DNA of 64,000 nt, taken from the NCBI GenBank assembly GCA_018296165.2, contig JACKQL020000177.1, positions 1 through 64,000 of the forward strand, read 5' to 3'. How positions within the stretch are numbered: the stretch's first letter is position 1; every line of letters begins with the position of its first letter. The translations under genes and the position numbers were made by a program. This document shows, one piece after another, positions 22,418 through 34,095 of the stretch. The notes below the pieces were generated by a model. That model was not told where the DNA came from, did not search any database, and saw only the letters and a program-made list of their open reading frames with translations. The stretch comes from Termitomyces sp. T153. Its lineage: Eukaryota > Basidiomycota > Agaricomycetes > Agaricales > Lyophyllaceae.

Positions 22418-22987
22418 GCCAAAGCCCTTGCCAGGCTAGCACCTCTGGCCTGGCCTGGTTTGGCTCATGGCTTGAATCCAGGCCAGGGAAATCACTGACT
22501 GTGGAAATTCACCAAGAAGTACCAGAAATTAACAGTTCTGCTGACAGAGTTCTAACACAGTGGCAGTCCTAGTATTAGCCACAATGCAGTAATAAATTTT
22601 CAGTATATTTACAATCAATACAACTGCCATGAATACTCATCACTGCCATGAGTCTAGCATGATCAAGCTTGTCATGGATTCATAACATCAGTACTACTTC
22701 ATGGTACACCAGGGGATAACAGAAATTTCCCATTCTGTTGATGCCTGGAACAGGTGGCCCAAGCATGAATGACAGCTTGTGGTGGCCCGCTGGCTTTTTG
22801 GGCTCAGTTCCGGCCAATTTCAAGCTTTTGTCTGGCAGATTACTAGAGTCATATTCAAACTAGCTCAGATCAACAGATGAGCCAACATTATTGCTTGCCT
22901 GTGTAGCTTGTATTAATGCCTGTGATGTGTCTGACACTCTGTACATTATACTTTACAAATACAAAGGACCAGACAAGTACTAGCGCC
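22418..22987. other. No gene seen; edge of the transposon nest
   Basis: CpG is nearly absent until about 22,780, then returns as the downstream end of P450-A is reached. Confidence 0.4.
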
Positions 22988-25477
22988 TTAGAGAACTTTT
23001 AAACACACTGGAAGCTCATTCATACCAGGATCCTCCTCATTGGCTCGTACCCAAGGCTGAAGGCTGGACGCAATCTTCAGGGACAAATCTCCTCCAGTAT
23101 CTTCAATCGAGAAATTCGAGACTAGTAAGCTAAGAATCATCTATGAATTAAATCAGCTATAAGCCAAGAAATATAGGTACTCGGATAAACCTTTGCATCA
23201 AAAATAGCTAAGAAAGATCTCGGTTAGAATTGAGTTCCACTGCGTCAGAAACCTTACCCAAGCGTGCACCGATACAGCTACGTGGACCGTCACTAAAAGC
23301 AAGGAGATTGCTCCAACCACTTGACAGCTTCTCTTGAGAAGGCAGAGGCTTCAACCAACGTTCAGGCTGGAAATCATCCGGATCATCCCACACAGAGTCC
23401 TGTCTGTGGATGGAAATTATTGGGATGATCACCGTCTATATCCACCAGGTGAACAAGTATCCAGGCTCTTCGAATATGACAAACCTGTCCTGCCTTGATA
23501 TGCAGCTCATGCGCCATGCTTCCGTCTGAGAGTCCAACTGCCTGAGACAAAGGCAATGTGTCATCCTTTGTGGCAACCCGTTCCATGTATGGTAAAGCTG
23601 GATACAGTCTCAGACTGAAAAAAAAAATTCAACGTCATCATTGTCTCAAAAAAGCGTATTACTGACGTTTCTTTCAAAACCGCATCCAAGTAGGGCAGCC
23701 GCTCGTATAGGTCCTTATAGGTAGGCTGACCGTTGACGATAAGAAGTTCCTCACGCAGGCGTGCTTGCTTCTCGGGATGGCGAGACAATTCCCACGCAGC
23801 GAACCCGACAACTGTGGTAGTAGTTTCAAAACCAGAAATTCTAAAGCCCGTCAACACGCGCTTCCACAGGCACTCGAAAATAATTTACATGAAAGTAGAT
23901 ATCTAAAGGATGATGACGTGAGTTCTCCATACACATATACAGAATGATACAAACTCACATGTTCGTACACTTCAGACATAGTTATACGTCCTTCAGCAGC
24001 GGCATTCACTATGTTGGTAGAAGAATTAGGAAATGAATGGTGTCTTTTTCAGACTTACGCAACCTGCTGAGGAGATCTTTTGAATACTTATCACGATTGC
24101 TTTGCAAAAGAATTTGGTTCCGATGTATGAACTCTTTTGCAACCCCAGCCTTGAGGTCGTAAAGGAATCATGGACAGAGATGTGGAAGCGAAAAACAACG
24201 CACCTGAATCGTTCTTTTCGCAAGGCCTTGACTTTGTAAAACGTCGATTGGTAAACGATTCAATACCGGGAAACGACGAAGAAGCATCAAAGTCTGAGGT
24301 CGAATGTAGTCATGCGTCTTTCGACCTACTTATGAAACTCTTACCAGGAATGCGACATATTGCATAACTACAGGTACTGCAGCTTTTCTGGCGTTCAAGA
24401 TTTTCTGAGCGTCTTCGCTATTACCTCCCTCGAAATCGTGCAAAAATGCCTACATTCACTGTTCATGGAGTCAATCCGACAGAGGAGCATCATATACGCC
24501 TTACAAAACGTCCCACCACGTTCAGACTGAAGAAAATTTAGCAAAGAGGAGTCTACCTGAGAAGGAAAATACGCTTACGTTGCTTTGCCAGTCCAATCCA
24601 GTACGTTAATCCGAGTTTTATTGCCTTTGCTCTGGACGAAATATTTCAATTCAGCGACGACCTAAGACATGTAAGCATGAAAATTCAAGAATTATATCAA
24701 TAATGTAATTGATGCACCTGTCCTATACAGTCCATCAAATCGCTTGACATGGCTTGTACATTGTCGGCACTGTGACACTAAGAGTCACTGTAGTACTCAA
24801 CGAGAAGGACAGTACTTACGTTAACGCAGGCATAGCAAGTCGTTTCATTTGTTTATGCTCCGTTTCACCTTCGACCCATCCAAGCCCCTTTCCAAGCAAA
24901 CGTGCAATACGTGGTCGCACTGTAGAACTGTGATCTGCACAAGGACGATCAGTAGATTGACCTCATTCAAACAACAGATCTACTCACGATAATCGTAAAT
25001 CTTTTTCTGTAAAATGTACGTTATGGCGGCAGGGTCACTCAGTACCAGCTGAGGACAGAGTGTGGATCATGTCATAGGAATACATGCGCGTCGGTAACAC
25101 TCACGATATCTGGAGCCTATGTTCACGTGTTAGAGAGCTGTTGGAAACTACGAAAATCGACGAACTCCAAATGCAGCCTTGATGCGGAAAGCCAGACCCA
25201 ACTGCTTGATCCATTTTCTGAAGGACAATCCCGGTTGATTGACAAACACGATCTTTTCGTGGCCCCATAGAAGCTCTGCGCCGGGCTAAACCGAAGAACT
25301 GATCAAGCAGTAGTCAAAAGCCAAGGCACCATATATACTGACAGGAGACGGAAGCTGTTGGATTGAGGAATGAGTAACCGTCATAGCGGAGTAGATGATA
25401 CAGGCAAAAGCTAATGTGGCCAAGGAAGCCACAGGACGATACAAGACAAGGTCAAGTAAAAGAGAAAGGTGATCCAT
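22988..25477 (-). CDS. Cytochrome P450 monooxygenase (P450-A), multi-exon
   Basis: Heme-thiolate oxygenase of the ER membrane, probably acting on a lipophilic substrate. The N-terminus is a membrane anchor (MDHLSLLLDLVLYRPVASLA; an upstream in-frame ATG at 25,513 is possible). Spliced exons then give GAELLWGHEKIVFVNQPG, DPAAITYILQKKIYDY, IARLLGKGLGWVEGETEHKQ and AFLHDFEGGN. The I-helix reads GFETTTTVVGFAAWEL and the K-helix VLKET-LRLYPALPYMERV (ExxR formed across an intron). VIIPIISIHRQDSVW and DPDDFQPERW follow, then the heme loop FSDGPRSCIGARL with its Cys. A 17-nt micro-exon at 23,191-23,207 restores ARLAIFDAKMILSLL. The stop is at 22,988. All exons read without stops, so it looks functional. 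CpG content is normal. It may belong to the CYP5150-like group; that is a guess from style. Confidence 0.88.
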
Positions 25478-25830
25478 ATGACCAGCGGATGTTTTTGGTG
25501 GCACGGACAACACTTAAGAACCTATTTCGCCGTTGACAGAAAGATCGAAAATTCCCCAGAACCTAACCCCAGCAGCCGATACCGATGGAATCGTATGGTC
25601 TGAAGGAGCCCATGTCAAATCACGAGTGATCAGGGGCATTCCCATAAGATGAATCAGAAAGGTGAACCCTTGATAACGTTAGACCCCTTTTGAGTTGCCC
25701 TTGTTTAATTTTGATTGGTTGATGGCCGCGCTTGCCGGGACGTGTACAACCACCGTCTTGAAAGTACTATCCCAAACCGTAGTTTGGAGTCGGACGTCAC
25801 AATCTAGTCACACTTTGTCAGACACCTTTT

Positions 25831-26145
25831 TCAAACTCCCAGAGAAATAATATGGAGTTGGACGCGCGAAGAGAATACAGTGGATATAACAATAATCAAA
25901 GCCCATTCAGCGTAATTGGTGCTTCCGCTTGGACCTGTCACTGAGGGTCTTGGGGTTCTCCTGGATTTTTGCAAGGTAAGCTCTTTTGTCCAAGTAAGGC
26001 GAACCTTGTCACTCACCTTGACGTCTCGAGCCGCCTCTACATAGGACTTGTACTGCCCCTCATTAATCCCCCATATAGCCGCCTGGATACGCTCCTCATA
26101 ATCGCGTGAGCACTGGATACATCGGCGCCCCATAGGCGACCACAC
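25831..26145 (-). pseudogene. HTH (psq-like) protein fragment
   Basis: Contains CSRDYEERIQAAIWGINEGQ and YKSYVEAARDVKVS, resembling the first helices of a pipsqueak-type HTH found in fungal DDE/pogo-like transposases and some regulators. The last expected helix (TLxxR) is absent, and the frame continues into unlike sequence, perhaps after an intron starting GTGAGTGACAAG. No DDE domain is nearby. CpG content is normal here, so it is either recent or part of a host gene. Confidence 0.35.
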
Positions 26146-26149
26146 CGCG

Positions 26150-28322
26150 GGTGGACGTCACTAATTACGAAGACGCGACTCTGACGCGCCAAGGAAATTT
26201 CAGACTCCGTCTGCCGTCGAAGTGACCATTGCCATCGCCCACGACTGGAGACAACGACACTACTGTTCCTGAACTTGAATTAAGTCGGAAACAGGTGAAT
26301 AGTCATATTGTTGGCTGTGTCCCAAGTTCCAGACGCTCGACGTGGCTATCTGCCGCAAAACCTTTTTTCGTCCGACTTAAGGGGTACTCCGAACTACGGG
26401 GGAGGTAGTGCTCACCAACGGCATTCGTCTGTTTTTTTCACCTCATTATTCTGTCACTCATCCTAGACTTACCTTGATTCTCTGTTTCTTCATATCGCAG
26501 TTTCGTTTTACTTATTTCATATCTTATAGACATATAAAAATCGAACTACTAGATTGTATTAGGCATAAGCATCAACACAGTGTTTTCCCTGCATTTCCGA
26601 CCTCCAAGTTTTCTTCAGCTTTCTAATTACCCCCATCTATTTCATTCTTGATCTTGTTCGGAGAAGACAGGCTAAGCCTACATTAAAATGTTCATTTTCT
26701 TGTGTGGCTACGATTATACGGGCTGTTGCAAGCACAGCATAACCGAGATCTAGGAATAGGAAGTGTGGCTATGATTATACAAATTCCAGCAAGCGCGGCC
26801 ATCTACCAATCAAGTAAACAAGAGCAACTCAAAGTTGGGGGCTGTAAATTTCACCCGAACCGACAAGTGATAGGGGTTTTCTTGATGTAACAGTCCTGCT
26901 TCGACCTCGTGGTGCCAAATGATGGTAGCGACATGACAAATTGACGGTACTGGCGGGTCGAAATCGGGGTATCGGCCGGCCCGAATGTAGAATTCAGCTT
27001 TTCTCCTCCCGGAAGGCCGGATAGGAACCTGGCACGTTCTGTCAACGCTCACGCACTCACACCTTGAACTACGAACTCAGTTTGTGACGGACTCATTATA
27101 TCCAGAAATTGAATTGAATGTTTCGCGCGTATTAGTGAATCTGCGCTCACTATAGCTCGGGCTCAGCAACAAAGCAGGCGTCTCGGAGGTTTCCATTCCA
27201 TTCCATTCAAGCTCAATTTCGGCCCGCGGGATATCTCACGAGTAGTTTGACCTTTCTTGGATTTCAATAAAAGCGAGGCGCAGTCGCACAAATAACGGCA
27301 ATTATCTGATCTGAGTGAATTGCTTCCGCCGTCATATTCAACATTGCGATCAATAGATCCCATCAGAATGGAAATCACTTTCATGGGTACAAGCCTTCTG
27401 AGTCCAGGCTTTGCTAGAAGGGGCAAATGCACCTGAAGACAGTATCTAGACAATCTCCGAGTCTCTGATCCAAAGCGGCGAAGCATCTATCTGGGTTACA
27501 TACAAACGAGAACGACCAGGAGGAAGAATCCGAGACAACTGTGGCGCGTGGTTGCACATTCTTTAGGAGTGTACACTGTCCGTTCACTGCACACGGCTGT
27601 AGAAACACAGACAAGAAATGGTAACGCAACCGTGAACCGTGTCGTATTGTAAACTGCCGAACGGCACGGCACGACAAATTTACGGACGTGAACCGTAATA
27701 TATACGGCCACGTTAAGGCCAGAGTTATTTCAAAGATTTTATGATAATGAATTTAAACTATATCGAGCTAATCTAAGTCTCTGCTTGACAATCCAATTAT
27801 ATAATACTCGGTGATGAGCTGAAATCATCGGGTTGATCAAAGACGCGATGGTCACATTGGTATGAATCGAAGTTTTTATGTACTTATACCGCCATGCGAA
27901 CTCCTTCCACCGTCGTCAAGAGCTAGGCAGCCTTGATCTCAGGAACATTTCTGACTCAGGTATGGACACCTTCAAGATTTCTGCGTGAGTGATCTCCCAT
28001 AATATCGTAACAAATATTAACAAACATCACGGCCGTAATTGCGAGGGTTTGCCCTGAATGATAATCATATTTATGTGAATAAATACTCTAGCTAGTTCTG
28101 ATTTACATACATATGTAAATTCCTCATGATACGCGCATATGCGCTGTTAGGTCACTGTCAAGGGTACTGTACCCCAAATAAAATCAAATATAACCACGTG
28201 TTTCTACTAATGATAACCTTGATGAAAGTTGGTGTAATTTTTGCATGTGTCATACAAGATGATTCAGGTTGAAACCTCGGAAGCAATAAGGAACGCATGT
28301 CATCAATTTGGAGGTTTATTAG
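26150..28322. other. Intergenic region, no gene recognised
   Basis: CpG-normal unique-looking sequence between P450-A, which is read leftward, and the UbiA gene, which is read rightward. It would contain both upstream regions. Open frames here (for example minus 27,163-27,711) show no family features. Confidence 0.4.
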
Positions 28323-29532
28323 ATGGAAGTTCCTATCGAAATGTTGGAAGAGGTCAAAATGGTTTTTTCGCCCTCATATCAGGTTTTGAAGAGCGGTATC
28401 ATCATACAAACGTTTGACTCCGTTGTTCGACCCTTTCTATTAATTCTTCAGACTTTATGCATTTGGCTCGCTGGCCACGTATACACGTTGATTTTGTTCA
28501 CTTGGACCGATTACAAGACCATTTTTCTCCCTATTGTGAGTAGTTGGATTGGCTTCAGACTTATTGATGAAACGCTTCTTAGACTGCCTTTGCGTGTGCA
28601 ACTGGTCCTGTGCAATCTCTATCGAATCTGATTCAAGGATGGATTTGGATTTGGATTCATCTTGTTCTATGTAATGTCTCCAATCAGGTTCGAGCTAAGG
28701 AAGAGGATGCGAAGAATAGACCATGGCGCCCGCTGCCTTCTGGTCGAATAACCACTCGCGAAGCGTTCGCTCTTCGTTGGGCGATGGTCTTATTATGTAT
28801 AATTTGGTCAGCCACCTACTATGATGCAGACATGGCTCTTGTGACCTTAACGCTGGTGGCAACAACACTCTTCTACGATGATGTCGGAATCTCAAACCAT
28901 CCCGTTGGCAAGAACCTTTGTAACGTCGGAGGTTACACTACATTTGAAGTAGGGGCAACAAGGATCATGGGTAAACGATGACTATTCTGTCGTTGCACTT
29001 TCAAAGTTGTTCAATTCTTCTCTCAGGCAATCAAGACAGTTTAGACAGGATTTCAATCCAAGCCATTCTTCTCAGCGCGTTCCTGATACTCACTACTATT
29101 CAAGCGCAAGATTTTGCTGATGTAGAAGGCGACGCGATGGTCGATCGCGTCACTTTTCCGATCTACGCGCCGGAATTTTCGAGGTCATTCACCCTGGGGG
29201 TTATATCGCTGTGGTCGTTGCTTTTGTGTTGGTTTTGGGATGTTGACTGGGTCATGGGGCTACCATACGTATTGATGGGCATATATGTCGGCTCACGGTA
29301 CTACTTTCATAGGACTCAGACTGCGGACAGGCGCAGCTACGTCATATTTAACGTAAGCCTCCAAGTTTCTTATTTATTCCCAGGATTGATTGACGAATTC
29401 CCGAAGATATGGTTGATGATTTCACATCTTCTACCGTTACAAGCTCGAATGAACATGACTCAACATGAAGCCAAGTTATTTTCTATTGCTCGAGGGATGG
29501 CTCTCATACTTCAATCTTACCATGTCTCGTAG
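28323..29532 (+). CDS. UbiA-family integral membrane cyclase/prenyltransferase
   Basis: Three exons (28,323-28,535; 28,583-28,970; 29,027-29,532) with GT..AG introns of 47 and 56 nt give a 368-residue frame without stops. UbiA proteins are multi-pass enzymes with two Asp-rich, Mg-diphosphate-binding motifs; in fungi some act as terpene cyclases (for example the fumagillin-pathway FmaTC) and others as prenyltransferases. Motif 1 reads NVSNQVRAKEEDAKNRPWRP: the usual NDxxDxxxD is NQxxAxxxD. Motif 2 reads DFADVEGDAMVDRVTFP, a good DxxxxxD-type second site. Hydrophobic stretches include FLLILQTLCIWLAG, LIQGWIWIWIHLVL, WAMVLLCIIWSA, AILLSAFLILTTI and LGVISLWSLLLCWFW. It lies between two P450 genes, 64 bp before the 3' end of P450-B. 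The most likely role is scaffold formation in a terpenoid or meroterpenoid pathway; which reaction it catalyses is not decided by sequence. Confidence 0.88.
28536..28582 (+). other. UbiA intron 1
   Basis: GTGAGTAG...CTTCTTAG, 47 nt. Splicing gives ...TIFLPI-TAFACATGPVQS, matching the family layout. Confidence 0.75.
28971..29026 (+). other. UbiA intron 2
   Basis: GTAAACGATG...TTCTCTCAG, 56 nt. Splicing gives RIMG-NQDSLDRISIQA in one frame. Confidence 0.75.
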
Positions 29533-29596
29533 AGTATGGGAATGTAGTCTCGTGGTCTCGAAGAAGTACAGCACTACTTGGGTCCTCCTTGCGATA

Positions 29597-31639
29597 TTAT
29601 TCGAACTGCATTTTTCCGTGGAATAAACTTGCATTTGAAAGGTTTAGGCAACCTGAATAAATGCAAAATTTGAGAATATGAAAGGACATATTAATCGATT
29701 CGACACACATTGCAAATGAAGCGGCGAATTCAAGATGTGGCGGGTCGGCAGGAGTAAGCGGAACAATCTCGTACACTGCCAAGACGCGCGCTACCATCAA
29801 AAATAGATAGAGGTCCGCCAGATGTACACCAGGGCAGCGCCTGAGATTGTTCATCAAAGAAACATCATAAACAAAAAAAAAAGAGGAAAAACCTTCTTCC
29901 GAAGCCGTAAACGAACTCTCGCGGGTCGGGTGCACTCTTTCCATAAGGACTGCTTTCAAATCTTTCAGGTATAAATTTGTCTGGTTCATTATAAGTGTTT
30001 TCATCGTGAAGGACAGCCCTATTAGCACGCATCGCATCAGCACACTATAACCCCTGAGTACCATGCGACAAGCGTACCAAACATTGCCCATAACCCACGA
30101 ATTCTGTGGGATACGAAACCCTTCGTATACATCTTGCTCTTCGTTGCTACGAGTAACCATTGGAACGGCAGGATAAGAACGATGGACTTCTTTGATGATA
30201 CAATCGATGTAAGGAAGATCGTCTCGATGGCGGAGACAAGGTAATTCTTCTGACCCAACGACGTCGAGTATTTCTTCATGCGCACGCTTCTGGACTCGGG
30301 GGTGGTTTACAACGGTTCCCAGGAAGGACAAGAAAACACTCGTCATCTAGGCAGGAATTGGGTAATATTTGTGTCATAAGGTAGCGCACTTACAGTCTCT
30401 GTCCCGGCTTCAGAGGACTTGTGAAAAGGGGAGTTCGAACAGAAGGGAAAGAAATGTCTTACCGCTGAGAAGACTTCCTGCAGCAAACATTATGATGTCT
30501 TCCTCTTCAGCACTATGCTCATCTCCAAGATCGTCGAGGGAATTATGTACAAATGATACACGTTTTCTGCCACTTTTCTAGATGACAAATACAATTGAGA
30601 AGGCCATCAACTGAAATCGAGAACCAAACACACACCAATTCAGCTTTGGCCGCATAAAAAGGAGTTCGAGTCAATTTTAAGAACAACTCCTTTCCTTCAT
30701 TTGCCCAATCCAGAAAACCAGCGCCTGGAAACCATCTTGGAATCCATATCACTAAAAGAAAATGTCAATTGGAGATAAAAAAACGAAGTGAACGAACATG
30801 CAAGCTGGGAACATATTGACCATCCACCTTGCTGGCTGAAGTGCTTCTCCAGTATGTTGTGCAACCATCTGCGCAAGTCGCAGATGATCAGCATGAGGCC
30901 GGTGACCGTAAGTGAGAATGACAATGAACTCTTGTATATTCCTAGTTCACAAGCTTCGAGTGAAAAAGAAGGGAGATACTTAGGTACGCGCAACTTACCC
31001 TTCCACGATGTCACGAAATCCATCTGGGTTTGCAAGGAGCGATTGACAAAGTTCTCTGGATTGTTCATGAAGAAGATGGTTCCAACATTCAAGAATCACA
31101 GTCGGAATAAGTGACTTGTGCAGCGCTTTCCGGAAGTCCTTTAAACGCTTCCCATAATAGGTGAAGCCGACATTACTAGGAGAGTTTCCATTCAGTGAGG
31201 CACATAATCATCGAATGGATATTTCATATACTTTTGGCGTCCGAGCAATTCTGCCATAGGCCATCGTGGGCGAGATGCGTATGTTTTTCGCTTGTCAAGG
31301 AGGTCTAATATCGCTTTCCTTGTGTTGACGATTACTATTGAAGTGCCGAAGTGCGAGACCGAGATGAGAGGCCCTTATGAAAGTATTAGCTACACGATAA
31401 AAGCAATATCAACGGCCATATGAACCAAGAATACGCGATCGTTCCGCATAGATTTCCCAACGGTGTCCTGTCAATCCGGCCAGAGATCCGGCATCTGATG
31501 AAAATATCATGATAAGTGCACGTATGGAAGGTCAAACGATACACATACCCGGAGGTAATGGAGTTCTTGTGGACTTGAACCAATACAACAATGCAAAAAG
31601 AAGAGCGAGGGCTAGGAGAAAAAATCCCATTGCGGACAT
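29597..31639 (-). CDS. Cytochrome P450 monooxygenase (P450-B), multi-exon
   Basis: A second heme monooxygenase. The start at 31,639 gives MSAMGFFLLALALLFALLYW, a membrane anchor, then STRTPLPPG. Later exons read LGPLISVSHFGTSIVIVN, LDKRKTYASRPRWPMAELLG, FRKALHKSLIPTVILECW, LTYGHRPHADHLRLAQMVAQ, RWFPGAGFLDWANEGKEL and SLDDLGDEHSAEEEDIIMFA. The I-helix is completed by a 14-nt micro-exon (near 30,410-30,425) giving SAGTETMTSVFLSFL. VQKRAHEEILDVVG, YIDCIIKEVHR (ExxR) and the heme loop VYGFGRRRCPG follow; the loop is split by an intron at GFGRR. The last exon ends at 29,597. No in-frame stop was found in the spliced reading. This P450 type resembles the fungal O-methylsterigmatocystin-oxidoreductase-like group. 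It is convergent with the UbiA gene. Confidence 0.86.
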
Positions 31640-32068
31640 GAACTAGTCAAATTGTGCGATAGAAAGGTTATTTTATACATGTCGGGAAAATGCTGATTGC
31701 CGAGTGTGACGGTATCAGGTGGTTGCACACTTTAGACACATCTGATAAAATATCAGACTTGGGGAGGTCGGCACCGCTCCGCGTGGCACAACTCGGATGT
31801 AGTTGTTGGCATCCTCAGCCGATCGTGACATTTTATTGCATTATTCTGTGTAATTATAGAAAAGAATATAATCAATTATCCTCTCTGTAACTAAAATTTA
31901 CCGCAGTTAATGTGACAATAATGCATCATTGAGGCATTAGGAACAGACAAAATGCATTATCATGGGATTGAACAATATCCATTGATTAGATCAAACAGGC
32001 ATACAAAAAAAGGTGAAGTGGGATGTATGTATTAGGTAAGGGGAGTTTGTTCCCTGTTGATAGATATC
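31640..32068. other. Upstream region of P450-B grading into transposon DNA
   Basis: No gene seen. CpG sites thin out from about 31,830 and are absent by 31,900. Confidence 0.4.
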
Positions 32069-32614
32069 TGTAAGGGAATGTTGGCCATGGATAGCCCAAG
32101 CCAAACCAAGAGGCAAGAGGCAAGCAATGAGTGGGCTAGCCAGTGGCAGGCAAGGGGCAGGCAACCAATGAGAGGCAGAGGCAGAGGGTGAGGCAGAAGG
32201 CAAGGGGCCACACTGGCTGAGCTTACAGTTATGCTAGTGAATAAACTCAGAAGCAATGCTATTGTCTGGACTGGGGATATCCTATCCCCAGGTCCACCTA
32301 TATGCTACAAGGCTACTAGATGACTAAGTACCTATGACTAAGTTGGAGGCCACTGACTACAGCTTAATGACAAAGCAGAGGCCAATGATTACAAACTATT
32401 GACTAATCAGACCCAGTAGTAGAAGGATCAATGATCAACAATAGTATACCATGTGTCAGGTACAATATACACAATATACCCATTAGGCTTGGGAGCTGAG
32501 AGAGTGAGGAAGTAAGAAGGGGCCAGGTGGTCTGGAGGTCAGCTAGATAGAAGTGCCAATCCCCATGGACTAAGCTAGGCAAAGTGGAATGGTCCAAAGA
32601 CTGGTCCCCTTACA
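32069..32614 (-). mobile_element. Solo LTR with ATATC duplication
   Basis: 546 bp, TGTAAGGGAATG to TCCCCTTACA on the plus strand, flanked by ATATC (32,064-32,068 and 32,615-32,619). It is related to the TGTAAGRGG family (shared ATGCTATTGTCTGGACTGG-like core). The reverse complement matches the LTR ending at 56,280, which is followed by a plus-strand leader, so minus is the likely orientation. Confidence 0.85.
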
Positions 32615-32629
32615 ATATCCTTGTTAGAA

Positions 32630-33375
32630 GCCTTGACTGAATGCTAACCATCTTAATGCTAAGGTAAGGGGCTGTGAATAGTTCAAGCCAAGCCTGCCAC
32701 TCATGGCCTGACACTTGAGTCAAGAGGCAAGTGATGAGCAGGCTGCCAGAGGCACAGTGAGCAAGAGGCAAGTGTCTAGTAAGAGACAAAGGTGGAGGGC
32801 AAGGCAGAAGGCAAGGGGCCACACTGAGTGAGCTTATAGTCCCATCAGTGTAAGGGGATGAGTGTTCCATGGATGAACCCAATAAAAGGCAAGCCATCAC
32901 CCATGACAAGTGAGAGTTGAAGGAGCAAGAAGCAGCTAAGATTTGGGTGAGGGGCAAGCACAGCAAGCAAAAGGTGAGTAGCAACACTGGAGCTCTTACA
33001 GTCAGATCAATGAATAGATCTGGTGAACACTGCTATTGTTCAGTCTGAGGATATTCTATCCTGCAGACCATCCTATATACTACATTGCTAGTAATGATGA
33101 CTAACATTATACCTATTGATTGGCCTGCAGTATGTAATGGAGAATGATTAACAATAATCAATACTGAGTAATGTCCAAACATGTGATTCAGAGAAGGCAA
33201 CTAAGGGGGACAGAAGGGTGCAGGGCATAACAGGTGGTCTGTCAGATGAGCTAGAATGGTGGATCATCCTTGGACTAAGCCCAGAATAGAATTGAACAGT
33301 CCTAAAGAGACCATCACCTTACAATTAGTGGATAGAAATGGAAGTGGTGCTATTGTCAAGACTGGGGATATTGTA
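32630..33375 (-). repeat. Partial LTR copy split by a nested LTR
   Basis: 32,650-32,848 matches the first part of 32,069-32,614 (GTAAGGGGCTGTGAATAG, AGAAGGCAAGGGGCCACACTG). 33,324-33,375 continues it (GTGCTATTGTCAAGACTGGGG). The nested unit is 32,849-33,323. The rest of the copy is lost at the start of the copia fragment. Confidence 0.65.
32849..33323. mobile_element. Solo LTR nested in a related LTR, ATCAG/ATTAG duplication
   Basis: 475 bp, TGTAAGGGGATGAG to CCATCACCTTACA. The flanks are ATCAG (32,844-32,848) and ATTAG (33,324-33,328), a duplication with one C-to-T change. It is homologous to 15,217-15,691. Confidence 0.75.
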
Positions 33376-34095
33376 TTTAGCAAAATAATAGCAAAAATGG
33401 CTACTAGCCATATGAGGACAAAAGGCTTAGTCAAATGCTATCTGAAAGTGGTAATAGCACTGCATCTGTGATGTTGCTGGGAGGCACATCATATATGATG
33501 CTGGCAGTTGATGGTAGAACTTTCTACCTGGCAGGATTTTTTCTGCCTAGGAAGGATGCTGAGACAAAATTGATGGCATTCAAGTCCTATTACATGGAAC
33601 CTGAAAGGCATACTGGAAAAAAGGTACAGAGGGTCAGAACCAATGCTGGGTGCAAATGAATCAATGAGGACTGGATCTTGTATTGCATGGATAATGGTAT
33701 CTACATGAATAACTGTGCTATAGTAGGTGTCCAGTGTCTGCTTGCTCAAAGCAGCCTTCCTAAGAGCCCGCAGACTGAATCAGAAAAGACCTTCATGGTG
33801 GACAAACCTTACTGCAAACTCCTTAGGTCAGTGATCTGGGCACAAGTAGCCACCTTCTCAGACTTGTCTTATGCCATTGAAATATTAGCACATTTCCAAT
33901 CAAACTCTGGGCCTGCCCACTGAAATGTACTCAACCACATTCTGGGATATATCAAGGAGAAGCTCAATTATTCCATTTCATACTCCAAATGGCCTGGCAA
34001 GTCTCTCAAATTTAATGGGTATGTCAACACAGATTTTGGTGGTGACTGAGACACCAGGAAATCACCAGGAGGTTATGTATTCTTGATGTCTGAGT
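33376..34095 (+). pseudogene. Ty1/copia fragment, integrase joined to RNase H
   Basis: 33,435-33,659 reads MLAVDGRTFYLAGFFLPRKD and HTGKKVQRVRTNAG, from the integrase core. After about 33,740 the frame jumps to SLPKSPQTESEKTF and WAQVATFSDLSYAIEILAHF, then NTDFGGD and DTRKSPGGYVFLMS, the RNase H region. The RT is missing, so this is a deletion derivative. It is related to the copia element at 42-46.7 kb. Confidence 0.7.

Noticed and set aside
24170..24367. Plus-strand frames inside P450-A
   Set aside because: Antisense to spliced P450 exons that give consistent family motifs on the minus strand.
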